Positions 17,101 through 24,689 are shown, counted from the first letter of the stretch. The stretch is 49,400 nt of DNA from Planctomycetota bacterium (GCA_016872795.1 VGYZ01000025.1:1-49400); one strand, 5' to 3'. Notes: generated by a model not told the origin, from the letters alone. Translations and numbers: made by a program.

Positions 17101-19207
17101 AGAGCAGGTACGGCGCCGCACCGACCCACACGCCGCCGAAGCCGATCTCGAGCCCGCTGACGAGGTTGAGCCCGCTCGCGAACACCGTGCGCTGCTCGAA
17201 CGAACCGTCGTCGTCGGCGTCCTCGAACACGAGGATGTTGTCCTTGCCTTGGCCCTCGGGCGCACGCACCGGATATGTGTGCGCCTCCGCGATCCACAGC
17301 CGCCCGCCGCCATCGATCGCGAGCGCGATCGGCTGGTGCACGGCGGGTTCCGCCGCGATCACATCGACATGGAATCCCTCGGGCACCGTCATCGCCGCCG
17401 CAGCGGCTGCCGCTGTGAGCCCCGCGTTCGCGACCGGGTCCCAGGGCCGAATCGACGGCACGCCCTTGGGCGCGTCGAAGTCCGGCCGTTCGGCGTGGAA
17501 GCAAAAGTCGTCGAAGTTGATGTGCCCCCAGCCGCCCTGCTCCTCGTCGACGAGGCGAATGCGCATCGAACGCGAGCGCCACTTCGAGAGGTCCGCGACG
17601 ACCCGCTGCAGCGACTCGAAGTCGGCGCCGGAAGTTTTGAAGATCACCTCGCCGCCCTCGGCGAGCACGAGCTCGACGCGCGTCGACGGGCTGCCGCCGC
17701 CGCCGACCAGGAAGCTCGCGAACGGTTCTTCGATGCGGACCGGGTTCGATGTGAGCGTGCCCGTCGAGCCGTCGCCGAGCCGCTCGTAGCCGCCGATCCA
17801 GCACTTGCCTTCGTGCAGGCTCGGCTCGCGGCCGCGCGCCTTCACCGTGTCGCCGGTGATGGGCTGCAGCGCAAATGCATCGCCGTCCGCGGTCCACCCG
17901 CGCATGTCGCCGCACTCGAAGTCGAGCGTCGGTGCCGCGCTTTCGTGCGCGGACCACTCCATGTCGGTCCAACGCCGCTGGCTCACGACGAATGTCCCAC
18001 GCTTGTTCGACACGACCATGTCGACGAGCCCGTCACCGTCGATGTCGCCGGTCGTCACCTGCGTGCCGACGCCGCTCTGGTCGTCGGCGAGGCGCGCGAT
18101 GTACTCCGGACCGTTGGCGCCTCGCACGAGCTGGAACCAGTACAGCCCCGGCTTGATGTTCGGCTGCGGATCCCCGTCGTCGCCGTGCGACCACCAGCGC
18201 TTGCCCGTGACGACATCCTCGAGTCCGTCGCCATCGATGTCGACGAGATCGAGCGCATGCAGCTCGGAGCAGCAGACGCCCTGCGCATTGTCGCTCGGCT
18301 CGTCATCCATGAAGCGGTGTTCGCGGAATGTGAGCGCGCCGTCGTCGTGGATCTGCTCGAACCACGAGAGGCCGAACTCATGCGCCGCGAGGCTCGTGAT
18401 CAGGTCGTTGTCGCCGTCGCCGTCGACATCGTACACGAGCATCTGCGCGCCGCCGTGCTTCGCCGAGAAGCTGAACTCGTGGTGCTTCCACAGCAAGTCG
18501 CCCGCGAGCGACTCGGGCTGCTGGAACCAGCCGTTCTTCCAGAGCACATCCTTGCGCCCGTCGCCATCGATGTCGCCGACGCCGAGGCCGTGCACATAGG
18601 GCCCGAGCTTGTAGTCCTCGGAGAACGAATGCGCCTTCCACGGAGCCTTCGGGGCGTGGGAATCGCGCTCGGCCCACGTGAAGCGCCCGCGCGTCATGTA
18701 GACGAGCTCGCGTGCGCCGTCGCCAGTCAAGTCGACATAGTGCGGCGACTCGTTGTCGACCGACGCCGCGATCTCGTGGCGCGGCCAGTGAGTTTCGGCG
18801 CGCTTGTGATCAGCGAGCGGATTGCGCAGCCAGTAGGCTTGCTTGCCTGGGAATGCGACCACGACCACATCGAGCCAGCGATCGCCGTCGAGGTCATCCG
18901 TCCACGCAAAGAAGTTGTCCGAGTAGTGCGCGGGATCAAACGCTTGCGGCTCATAGAGCTCGAAGCGCTGATCGAAGTCCGGCCCCTTGTACCAGTACGG
19001 CCCCGCAATGACATCGTTCACGCCGTCGCCGTCGAGGTCGCCGAATGTCGCGCCCTCCGCGAGAAACTCGCTCGAAAGCTGCTTGCGTTCGAAGTGGATC
19101 GACTGCGGCGGGGCTTCGGTCAGGGCGACGGCCGCGCGTGGCTCGTCCGCATTCGACGCACACGCCCCAAGCACAGCGATCGCCGCCGCCGCGAGCTCAG
19201 GACGCAT
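14162..19207 (-). CDS. Giant multidomain lipoprotein: FG-GAP repeats, PVC-type dehydrogenase, HEAT repeats, cytochrome c, DUF1080
   Basis: A 1681-residue putative lipoprotein. The chosen ATG gives a signal peptide ending LGAC; an ATG ten codons upstream would spoil it. In order: seven FG-GAP/VCBS calcium-loop repeats (about 30-410; e.g. GDLDGDGVNDVIAGP, GDIDGDGLVDMVVS); a galactose-binding-like beta domain (about 420-575); a PVC-type membrane-bound dehydrogenase beta-propeller (about 605-970, opening VPEGFHVDVIAAEPAVHQP); HEAT-like helices (about 985-1370); a class I cytochrome c haem site CQQCH (about 1377-1381) with the downstream VGPELTG/NIVDPSAVVGKDY signature; and a DUF1080/3-keto-disaccharide hydrolase-like domain (about 1508-1681, LFDGQTLAGW). 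The dehydrogenase-HEAT-cytochrome core is a hallmark of Planctomycetota and Verrucomicrobiota and probably oxidises a sugar or alcohol. Combining it with FG-GAP and DUF1080 suggests a carbohydrate substrate. Its start overlaps the Dabb gene by 11 bases. Confidence 0.85.
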   Translation of the reverse strand: MRPELAAAAIAVLGACASNADEPRAAVALTEAPPQSIHFERKQLSSEFLAEGATFGDLDGDGVNDVIAGPYWYKGPDFDQRFELYEPQAFDPAHYSDNFFAWTDDLDGDRWLDVVVVAFPGKQAYWLRNPLADHKRAETHWPRHEIAASVDNESPHYVDLTGDGARELVYMTRGRFTWAERDSHAPKAPWKAHSFSEDYKLGPYVHGLGVGDIDGDGRKDVLWKNGWFQQPESLAGDLLWKHHEFSFSAKHGGAQMLVYDVDGDGDNDLITSLAAHEFGLSWFEQIHDDGALTFREHRFMDDEPSDNAQGVCCSELHALDLVDIDGDGLEDVVTGKRWWSHGDDGDPQPNIKPGLYWFQLVRGANGPEYIARLADDQSGVGTQVTTGDIDGDGLVDMVVSNKRGTFVVSQRRWTDMEWSAHESAAPTLDFECGDMRGWTADGDAFALQPITGDTVKARGREPSLHEGKCWIGGYERLGDGSTGTLTSNPVRIEEPFASFLVGGGGSPSTRVELVLAEGGEVIFKTSGADFESLQRVVADLSKWRSRSMRIRLVDEEQGGWGHINFDDFCFHAERPDFDAPKGVPSIRPWDPVANAGLTAAAAAAAMTVPEGFHVDVIAAEPAVHQPIALAIDGGGRLWIAEAHTYPVRAPEGQGKDNILVFEDADDDGSFEQRTVFASGLNLVSGLEIGFGGVWVGAAPYLLFIPDANGDLVPDGEPQVLLDGWGYEDTHETLNAFTWGPDGWLYGCHGVFTNALVGPPGTPKAERTPLNAGVWRYHPKRHEFEVFAHGTSNPWGVDFDDNGEAFVTACVIPHLFHIVQGGRYERQAGSHFNPYTFDDIKTIADHRHHVGSNPHDGNHRSSDAGGGHAHCGLLIYKGEQFPKEYRGGLFFENIHGNRINHDVVEPKGSGFVGKHAPDLLLANDRWFRGISFKEGPDGSVYFIDWYDKQACHWTDPGIWDRTNGRIYRLRYGSSAASSSSATPRTGERDELEALWQEWKRAGVGEARAIDLLRYSPHARLRAWSVQLALEDEQACEELLRAMEVAAEQDPSPIVRRYLASGLQRLPLDQRWEIAKNLAAHAEDNEDPNIPFLVWYGVEPLVAADPARALSLFTKAKLALVGRNVVRRAAADPALHETLVRHLSLPDQESALAWQLEVAALALRDQRGLAMPAGWPALRARVELRRESRALNAAAEISTAFGDTGSLDELRRVVVDKRARAEVRARVLATLADARDPQLRSLLPELLADAATRPEALRAVGSVGDIVSAQVALALHEGLTLEERRTLVEALTTRAEFASILLDALETHRIERGEIGAFAARKIESLGSGVLTARLSALWGSVRATPEAKQQSMAAYRERLSPEVVAAGDRARGREVFSRTCQQCHALFGTGGDVGPELTGANRSELEYLLSNIVDPSAVVGKDYLATLVWTTDERLESGILREETASSLVLRSERERVVIPKSEIVSRRTSELSTMPEGLLETLKPDEVVDLFAYLQGTEQANLLATPLNAARLFDGQTLAGWRFAGDVWTVEAGELVGRGQLERNSFLASELEVRDFRLEFEVRLVGDAGNSGVQFRSQVRADADVAGYQADIGPGWWGKLYEEHGRGVLWDTPGESHVRPGEWNRYEIEARGARIVTRINGKQCVELEDPAGERAGVLALQVHSGPATEVRFRGFRLTVLR

Positions 19208-19505
19208 AGTCGAAGGCCACCACGCCGTCGAGGCCACCGTCGAGCACCTTGAGCACGATAGCCTTGACGACCTCGTGATGGGGATGGGGCAGGTACGCGT
19301 CGCGTGAGGCCGCGTCCGCGAAGGTCATCACGAAGCCGTGCGTGAAGCCGCGGTTGAGCCCCTCGGGCGATGTGTAGGCGCCTCCGGAGAACGAGAGCAG
19401 GCCCGGGATCCGCCCTCGCAAGTCGGCGAGCGCGGCGAAGACCGCATCGATCTTGGCCTGCGGAACCTCACGGCCAATCCTCAACAGCACGATGTGCGTG
19501 ATCAT
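19197..19505 (-). CDS. Dabb (stress-response A/B barrel) domain protein
   Basis: A 102-residue protein forming a single Dabb ferredoxin-like barrel. The family pattern is clear: the opening strand ITHIVLLRI, a helix with LADLRGRIPGLLSFSGGAY, the central GFVMTFADAASRDAYLPHPHHEVV, and the closing strand DGVVAFDY. Such proteins dimerise into an alpha/beta barrel and are linked to stress responses or, in some cases, to small-molecule cyclisation; most bacterial members are uncharacterised. No signal peptide, so cytoplasmic. AGGAG precedes the ATG by a few bases. The last 11 bases overlap the start of the giant redox lipoprotein, so the two are probably translationally coupled, a pairing seen often in planctomycetes. 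Confidence 0.85.
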   Translation of the reverse strand: MITHIVLLRIGREVPQAKIDAVFAALADLRGRIPGLLSFSGGAYTSPEGLNRGFTHGFVMTFADAASRDAYLPHPHHEVVKAIVLKVLDGGLDGVVAFDYAS

Positions 19506-19570
19506 CGACTCTCCTGCGCTTGAGCTAGGCAGACGATAGGCAACTGGCGCCGATCCGCAACATCCGTGCC

Positions 19571-20473
19571 TCAGCCTCCCGTGCGTTCGGCTCGCAGCGC
19601 GATCAGGACGCCGCCGATCACCACGGCCCCGCCCGCGAGCGCGAGCGAGGTCGGCTGCTCGTCGAGACATGCCCACGCCATCAGGGTTGCCCCGACGACC
19701 TCTCCGAGCGCCACGACGGCGACCAGCGCCGCGCTGGTGTACCTGAGTGCGTAGTTGTAGCTCGAGTGTCCAATGATCTGCGGCACGAGCGCGACGAGCG
19801 CGAGCCAGCCGAGCGTCTCCCACGAGTGCCCCGTCAAGGGCGCGCCGCTCGCGAGCGCGAACAAGAGCAGGAACACGGCCGCGCTGCCGTAGCACGCCGT
19901 GACATAGGGCAGGAGGCTCAGGTTCTCGCGCAGCCGACGCCCCGCGAGCATGTACATGCCGCACAGCCACGCACCCGCGAGCGCGAGCAGGTCGCCCCAC
20001 AGCGCGCTCCCCGTCAGCTCGAAGCCCTCGCCCGACCCCTGAAAGTCCGCCAATCCGATCACGACACAGCCGAGCACGCTGACCGCGATCCCGACCCATG
20101 TCGCGCCGCGCACGCGACCCTGTGCGACGAACGGCGACATTAGCGCGACCCACAGGGGTGTCGTCGTCACGAGCACCAGACTCGACGCCACCGTGGTGTA
20201 CGACAGCGACGAGATCCATGTCACGAAGTGCAGCGCGAGCGCGAGCCCCGCGACCGCCGCGAGCAGGCGCTCGCGCGTCGAGAGTCGGCGCAGCTCGCGT
20301 CGACACTCGCGCCAGCCGAGCGCGCCGAGCACGAGCGTCGCGAGCGTGCACCGATAGGCCGAAACGACCAGCGGCGGTGCCTCGGCCAAACGAATGAAGA
20401 TCGCGCTCGTCGAGACCGTCACGACGGCCACGAGGAGCGCGATGCGGGGCGAGAACGGCGCGGCTTGGCTCAT
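19571..20473 (-). CDS. EamA/DMT-family membrane transporter
   Basis: A 300-residue inner-membrane protein with about ten hydrophobic segments in two EamA repeats (about 9-138 and 155-293), the drug/metabolite transporter layout. Helix 1 has the family-like ALLVAVVTVSTSAIFIRLAEAPPL, and the repeat boundary carries the usual YTTVASSLVLVTTTPLWVAL followed later by YTSAALVAVVALGEVVGATL. Members export amino acids, nucleobases or other small molecules; the substrate cannot be read from sequence. It lies 31 bases after the S9 peptidase gene and 65 bases before the Dabb gene on the same strand, so it may be part of that unit. Confidence 0.85.
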   Translation of the reverse strand: MSQAAPFSPRIALLVAVVTVSTSAIFIRLAEAPPLVVSAYRCTLATLVLGALGWRECRRELRRLSTRERLLAAVAGLALALHFVTWISSLSYTTVASSLVLVTTTPLWVALMSPFVAQGRVRGATWVGIAVSVLGCVVIGLADFQGSGEGFELTGSALWGDLLALAGAWLCGMYMLAGRRLRENLSLLPYVTACYGSAAVFLLLFALASGAPLTGHSWETLGWLALVALVPQIIGHSSYNYALRYTSAALVAVVALGEVVGATLMAWACLDEQPTSLALAGGAVVIGGVLIALRAERTGG

Positions 20474-20504
20474 GGCGAGTCCGATGTCGCGCGCGTGCCG
20501 CGAG

Positions 20505-22538
20505 CTACTCCGCTTCGGCGTAGTCGAGGTCCATGGCGGGCGGTGCGCCCTTGGCGCCGGTCAGGTAGTGCTCGATCCACTGCTGCATGCGCAGGTTGTA
20601 GTCGAGCCGCGCCGCGGCCTTGCGGTTGCCGTGGCCTTCGCCCGGGTACAGCACGAGCCGCACTGGCGCCGCGCTGCGCAACTTGAGGTGGCGGTACATC
20701 TCGCGCGACTGGCCGGGGTTCACGCGCGGGTCGTCCTTGCCGTGCAAGATGAGCAGCGGCGTCTTGCACTGGCCCGCGTAGAAGATCGGGCTGCGCTCGA
20801 GCATCTTGGTCCAGTCTTCCCACGGGCGGTGCAGCGCGTGCACGAAGAACTCCTCGTCGGGAATGTCCGTCGTGCCGACCTTCGAGATCTTGTCGGAGAT
20901 GCCGACGAACATGACGCCCGCCGCCACGCGATCCGAGTAACGCGTCGAGAGCCAAGCCGTCGCGTAGCCGCCGTAGGAACCGCCGGTGACCGCGACCTTG
21001 TCCTTGTCGACGAGCCCCGTCGCGACGAGGTGATCGATGGCGTCGATCAGGTCGTCGAACTCCTTGCCGGCAGCGTCGTTCTGGCCCAACTTCGCGAAGG
21101 CCATGCCGCGCCCCGTCGAGCCGCGGTAGTTGGTGTGCATCACCGCGAAGCCGCGCGCCGCCGCGGTCTGTGCCGGATCGCCGTAGGCTGAGAGCCAGCC
21201 GTTGCTGTGGTGTGACTCAGGGCCACCGTGCACGTAGAGAATCAGCGGATAGCGCTCGCCCTTCTTCTCGTCGAGCGGACGGTTGAGCAAGCCCTCGAGC
21301 TCGAGCCCGTCGCGCGCCTTGAAACGCACGACCTCCTGCGGCGCGAGACGAAGCTTCGCGAGCATCGGGTTCGAGTCCGTGACGCGCCGCGGCCGCTCCT
21401 CGCCGTGCGCCATGGTGAACACTTCCGGCGGATGGAGCGGTGAGTTCGCGACGAACGCGGCGCGCAGTCCGTCTTCCGAGAGCGAGACCGTCGTGAGGAT
21501 CGGGCCGCCTGGCGCCACGAGCACCTTCGGCCGCGCGTTCGCGAGGTCCGTGATCACGACCTTCTCGAACGAGGCCTCGACGCCGCGGTGCATCACGCAC
21601 AGCAGCGAGTCGGCGGTCTGCCACGCGAAGGTCGCCGTGTCGCCCTCGATCAGGGGGAACACCTCGACCGGCGCGCCGCCGCTCGCCGGGGCGACCATCA
21701 GGCGCGCGTCCGTCGGATCGTGGATGTCCCCTGCCGCGATCATCGCGATGCGCTCGCCGTCCGGGCTCCACGCGATTTCGCCGAGCTTTCCGGGGTTCTC
21801 GACCTGCGCGAGCAACGCACCGTCCACGGCGTTCACGACCTGCACGCGCTTGCGCATGTAGTCGTCGTCGACGAGCGGCGTCGGCGAGACCGTCAGCGCG
21901 AGCTTGTCACCCTTGGGATTCCACTGCGCGGTCGACACATGCCCCGCAACGGCGAGCTTCGCCGGCTTCGCCTCGTCGAACAGCGTGCCGACCCACGGCT
22001 TCGAGGAACGCAGGTCTTCCTCGTAGATCTCCTGCGCGAAGCCCTTCTCGCGCAGCTTCTTGCGCTCGGCGCTCTCGGACTCCGACGCGATCACCACGAC
22101 GCGCTGTCCATCGGGGTGCAGGTCGTAGGCCGAGATCGACTCGTCCGCCGCCTCCGCGCGCCGCGCTTCGCCGCCGTCGAGCGCAATCACGTAGAGCGCC
22201 GAGCCCTTGTCGTCCGCGCGCTTTTGCAGGAACGCGATGTGCTTTCCGTCCGACGTCCACGCGGGCGCCGAGACATTGACCTTGCCAGCGACGTACGCGC
22301 GCGACGCACCGCTCGCGACGTCCACGATATGCAGCTCCGTCCACGCGCCGCCATCCTCGTCCACGAGCGGCTTGCGCGGCACGGCGAGCACATAGGCGAT
22401 CTTCGCGCCGTCGGGAGAGATCTCCGCCGCGACGACCGAACGCAGCTCGGCCAGCTTGTGGGCCGTGAGCGCGTCGGCGGGCACTTCTACAGAAAAGGGG
22501 CGCGCACAGGGCGCCACGACGAGGAGCATCGAGAGCAT
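20505..22538 (-). CDS. S9 family serine peptidase (prolyl oligopeptidase/acylaminoacyl peptidase type)
   Basis: A 677-residue exported peptidase. The N-terminal two-thirds (about 25-400) is a beta-propeller with PD40/WD40-like repeats (SPDGAKIAYVLAVP, AWTSDGKHIAFLQKR, AWSPDGERIAMIAAG). The C-terminal alpha/beta hydrolase domain carries the catalytic triad: Ser in GGSYGGYATAW (about 522), Asp in HGKDDPRVNP (about 602) and His in GEGHGNRK (about 635). The ATG at 22538 gives a short hydrophobic leader (MLSMLLVVAPCARPF) suggesting export; the frame is open far upstream but that stretch is proline/arginine-rich and non-protein-like. It cleaves oligopeptides whose size is limited by the propeller. 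The gene holds five of the sixteen ACGT sites in the window, four of them within 22189-22321, unlike its neighbours. Confidence 0.88.
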   Translation of the reverse strand: MLSMLLVVAPCARPFSVEVPADALTAHKLAELRSVVAAEISPDGAKIAYVLAVPRKPLVDEDGGAWTELHIVDVASGASRAYVAGKVNVSAPAWTSDGKHIAFLQKRADDKGSALYVIALDGGEARRAEAADESISAYDLHPDGQRVVVIASESESAERKKLREKGFAQEIYEEDLRSSKPWVGTLFDEAKPAKLAVAGHVSTAQWNPKGDKLALTVSPTPLVDDDYMRKRVQVVNAVDGALLAQVENPGKLGEIAWSPDGERIAMIAAGDIHDPTDARLMVAPASGGAPVEVFPLIEGDTATFAWQTADSLLCVMHRGVEASFEKVVITDLANARPKVLVAPGGPILTTVSLSEDGLRAAFVANSPLHPPEVFTMAHGEERPRRVTDSNPMLAKLRLAPQEVVRFKARDGLELEGLLNRPLDEKKGERYPLILYVHGGPESHHSNGWLSAYGDPAQTAAARGFAVMHTNYRGSTGRGMAFAKLGQNDAAGKEFDDLIDAIDHLVATGLVDKDKVAVTGGSYGGYATAWLSTRYSDRVAAGVMFVGISDKISKVGTTDIPDEEFFVHALHRPWEDWTKMLERSPIFYAGQCKTPLLILHGKDDPRVNPGQSREMYRHLKLRSAAPVRLVLYPGEGHGNRKAAARLDYNLRMQQWIEHYLTGAKGAPPAMDLDYAEAE

Positions 22539-22569
22539 CGCAGAGGTCTCCGGAAGGGGCGGGGGGGGG

Positions 22570-22575
22570 AGGATA
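22570..22575 (-). promoter_or_regulatory. Candidate -10 element (TATCCT) of S9 peptidase gene
   Basis: On the minus strand, CGCTATCCTCC lies 31 bases before the ATG. It is identical over GCTATCCT to the element upstream of sucA. A run of nine guanines on the plus strand lies immediately beside it. The rest of the 245-base divergent region shows no clear regulatory site. Confidence 0.3.
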
Positions 22576-22783
22576 GCGATGCCGGCCCAAGGGGACGCCG
22601 GCGTACGACTTCCTGGGGCCCTTTTTGGCTGGAAATCACGCCACCCCTCCGTCAATCCGGCTAGCCTTGGATGTGGGACGCGGCCCCCCGCCCCCCATCG
22701 TTTCCACGGACCTCCGGCGCGACCCAGTATCCAGCCCTGAAACCACAGTCGCTTCCCGATCGGAAGCAAGAGGAGAAGATGCC

Positions 22784-24343
22784 ATGTCGCGCTTGTTTCT
22801 GCCGGCTTGCGCCGTGTTGCTGCTTGGGTCTGGAAGTGTCGCCCACGCCCAGTCGTCCACGGTCTTCGTCGGCTCCTCGACATCGAGCAGCACCGATCGC
22901 CACTACTTCGTCGATGCAGCGGGCGGGACCGTCATCAGCGGTGGCGGCAGTTCGTTCACTGACAATGTGACCGACGCTCTGTGGGCCGACTACGGCCAGA
23001 CTCTGTATGTGGCCTCCAGTATCCAGAATCGAATCAACAAGGCCGTGTGGAATGGTGCGACGGCGACCTGGTCGCTGCTCTACAGCGCGCCGAGCGCCTG
23101 CTACGGGCTCGGCCTCGATCGCACGAACCACCGCCTGTGGGTGCTCGTCGGCTCCGGCTCGAGCGAGCTCCACTGCGTCGACATCAACCCCTCCAGCCAG
23201 AACTACGCTCAGCGCATCGCGGAGACCACGACGCTCTCCGGCCCGATCCGCGAGCGCTGGAGGCTCGCGCCCAACGCACGCTTGGCCGCCGTCCCGCACT
23301 TGCTCTTGCAGGGCGGGTCGCTCGACATCGTCGACACCGATCCGACGAGCCTCAACTTCCTGCAGATCGTGCACTCCACTCCCGTGCCCGGCGCGGCGGC
23401 GGCATTTTGCATGACCACGGACCTCGAGTTTTCGAAGGACAGCCGCTGGCTGTGGTTGCTCTTCAGTGGCGCGGGCTTCGCTCGCCTCGCCGTGCTCGAC
23501 ATGTCCACGCTGAGCTGGATCGACTTCAATCCCAATCAAGCGGGCAACCAGTCGCTGCAAGTTCTCTCCAGCACCGGATCCTCGCTCTCACTCTCGCCCG
23601 ACGGACTCGTCGGCGTCGCCACATCGAGTACGACGGCAGGGGATGCCGTGCGCATTCAGATCGACCCCGCACAGCCCACCAGCAGCGTCGTGTCGAACTA
23701 CACCGGCTCCGGCTTGAGCGTTCCGCGCGCGGATGGCTCGTCCATGTCGCCGACCGGTGATCGCGCTTCGCTCGCTTCGACTCCGGGCCACCTCGTTGGG
23801 CCGAGCTACCTCGTGACGCTCAACACCACGACGGGCCAAGTGCTCTCCAATGTGGCGCTGACCAACATCTGGAATGTCTGCACGAGTTGTTGGCGCGAGG
23901 ACTGCCCGCCTCCGGTCGCATTCTGCACGGCCGGTACGACCACGAACGGCTGCACGGCCACGCTCGAAGCGAGCGGCGTCCCGAGTGCGAGCGCGAGCTC
24001 CGGCTTCACGCTCACGGCGAGCGGCGTCGAAGGTGCCAAGCAGGGCCTGATCTTCTATTCGGTCACCGGCCGCACCGCGCTCGCGTGGGGCACGAGTTCG
24101 AGCTTCCTGTGCGTGAAGGCCCCGACCCAGCGCACCCCCGCGCAACTCTCCGGCGGTTCGGTCGGTCAGTGCAACGGCTCGCTCTCCATCGACTGGAGTA
24201 GCTACATCGCCAGCGCCACGGCACCCCTCGGCGCACCTTTCTCCGCTGGCGGGGTCGTGCAAGCGCAGGCGTGGTTCCGCGACCCGCCCAGCCCCAAGAC
24301 CACCATGCTCTCCAGCGCACTCGAGTTCACGCTCTGCCCCTAG
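22784..24343 (+). CDS. Secreted propeller-like protein with a recurrent C-terminal domain
   Basis: A 519-residue exported protein. The ATG has AGGAG eight bases upstream and a signal peptide with a likely cut after AHA (residue 23-24). Residues about 25-370 are beta-rich with repeated strand patterns (TLYVASSIQN, HRLWVLVGSGSSELHCVD, GSLDIVDTDP, DSRWLWLLFSG), consistent with a beta-propeller of YVTN or LVIVD type. A cysteine-containing segment (CTSCWREDCPPPVAFC) leads to a C-terminal domain of about 130 residues (NGCTATLEASGVPSASASSG ... FLCVKAP..RTP ... AQAWFRDPPSP ... LEFTLCP). I recall this end domain on many secreted planctomycete proteins; function unknown. The last 22 codons, the stop and the downstream hairpins are duplicated 203 bases downstream. 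Confidence 0.72.
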   Translation: MSRLFLPACAVLLLGSGSVAHAQSSTVFVGSSTSSSTDRHYFVDAAGGTVISGGGSSFTDNVTDALWADYGQTLYVASSIQNRINKAVWNGATATWSLLYSAPSACYGLGLDRTNHRLWVLVGSGSSELHCVDINPSSQNYAQRIAETTTLSGPIRERWRLAPNARLAAVPHLLLQGGSLDIVDTDPTSLNFLQIVHSTPVPGAAAAFCMTTDLEFSKDSRWLWLLFSGAGFARLAVLDMSTLSWIDFNPNQAGNQSLQVLSSTGSSLSLSPDGLVGVATSSTTAGDAVRIQIDPAQPTSSVVSNYTGSGLSVPRADGSSMSPTGDRASLASTPGHLVGPSYLVTLNTTTGQVLSNVALTNIWNVCTSCWREDCPPPVAFCTAGTTTNGCTATLEASGVPSASASSGFTLTASGVEGAKQGLIFYSVTGRTALAWGTSSSFLCVKAPTQRTPAQLSGGSVGQCNGSLSIDWSSYIASATAPLGAPFSAGGVVQAQAWFRDPPSPKTTMLSSALEFTLCP

Positions 24344-24458
24344 CCGACGAGACAGTCGCGGAACCTGCTTCAGCCAGCGGGTTCGCCACGGCGAACCCTC
24401 GGGGGGTCCACTGCCGCAGAGCCCACTGGGCTCTGCGGCTTCGCTGCGGCTCCCGCCG
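24275..24458. repeat. Tandem duplication, copy 1 (gene 3' end plus terminator)
   Basis: A 184-base segment that includes the last 22 codons and stop of the secreted-protein gene and the first two and a half hairpins beyond it. It is repeated without a mismatch 203 bases further on (24478-24661). The 19 bases between the copies (24459-24477) finish the third hairpin of copy 1. Perfect identity means the duplication is recent, or is an assembly artefact. Confidence 0.95.
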
Positions 24459-24465
24459 CAGCGAA
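24379..24465 (+). terminator. Three consecutive hairpins after the secreted-protein gene
   Basis: Hairpin 1: GGGTTCGCC (24379-24387) with GGCGAACCC (24390-24398). Hairpin 2: GCCGCAGAGCCC (24413-24424) with GGGCTCTGCGGC (24428-24439), a perfect 12-bp stem with loop ACT. Hairpin 3: TTCGCTGCGG (24440-24449) with CCGCAGCGAA (24456-24465), loop CTCCCG. Hairpins 2 and 3 abut. The second is the best terminator in the region and would work for both convergent genes. Confidence 0.6.
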
Positions 24466-24477
24466 CCGTGGCTTACC

Positions 24478-24661
24478 TTCCGCGACCCGCCCAGCCCCAA
24501 GACCACCATGCTCTCCAGCGCACTCGAGTTCACGCTCTGCCCCTAGCCGACGAGACAGTCGCGGAACCTGCTTCAGCCAGCGGGTTCGCCACGGCGAACC
24601 CTCGGGGGGTCCACTGCCGCAGAGCCCACTGGGCTCTGCGGCTTCGCTGCGGCTCCCGCCG
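24478..24661. repeat. Tandem duplication, copy 2
   Basis: Exact second copy of 24275-24458. It carries an orphan stretch of 22 codons plus stop (24479-24546) that is no longer part of a gene, hairpin 1 (24582-24601) and hairpin 2 (24616-24642). Hairpin 3 is broken because the sequence diverges right after the loop. The copy ends 28 bases before the stop of the convergent radical SAM gene. Together the two copies account for all DNA between the two genes. Confidence 0.95.
24616..24642 (-). terminator. Duplicated 12-bp hairpin next to the radical SAM gene
   Basis: Perfect 12-bp stem with loop ACT, identical to the one at 24413-24439. It lies about 50 bases beyond the stop of the minus-strand radical SAM gene and so may terminate that transcript. 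Confidence 0.5.
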
Positions 24662-24689
24662 TGGCAGACCGTGATGCCGCCGCGGGCGA

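Noticed and set aside
13241..19252. Two plus-strand open frames of 939 and 1030 codons
   Set aside because: Both are shadows of the vWA gene and the giant redox gene on the minus strand; low-complexity Arg/Ala/Val composition and no recognisable domain.
22555..22571. G-run as a phase-variation tract
   Set aside because: The homopolymer lies in a non-coding leader upstream of the S9 start; no frame depends on it. Length could alter promoter spacing but there is no evidence.
24344..24689. CRISPR array
   Set aside because: Only two copies, 184 bases each, with part of a coding sequence inside; this is a tandem duplication.
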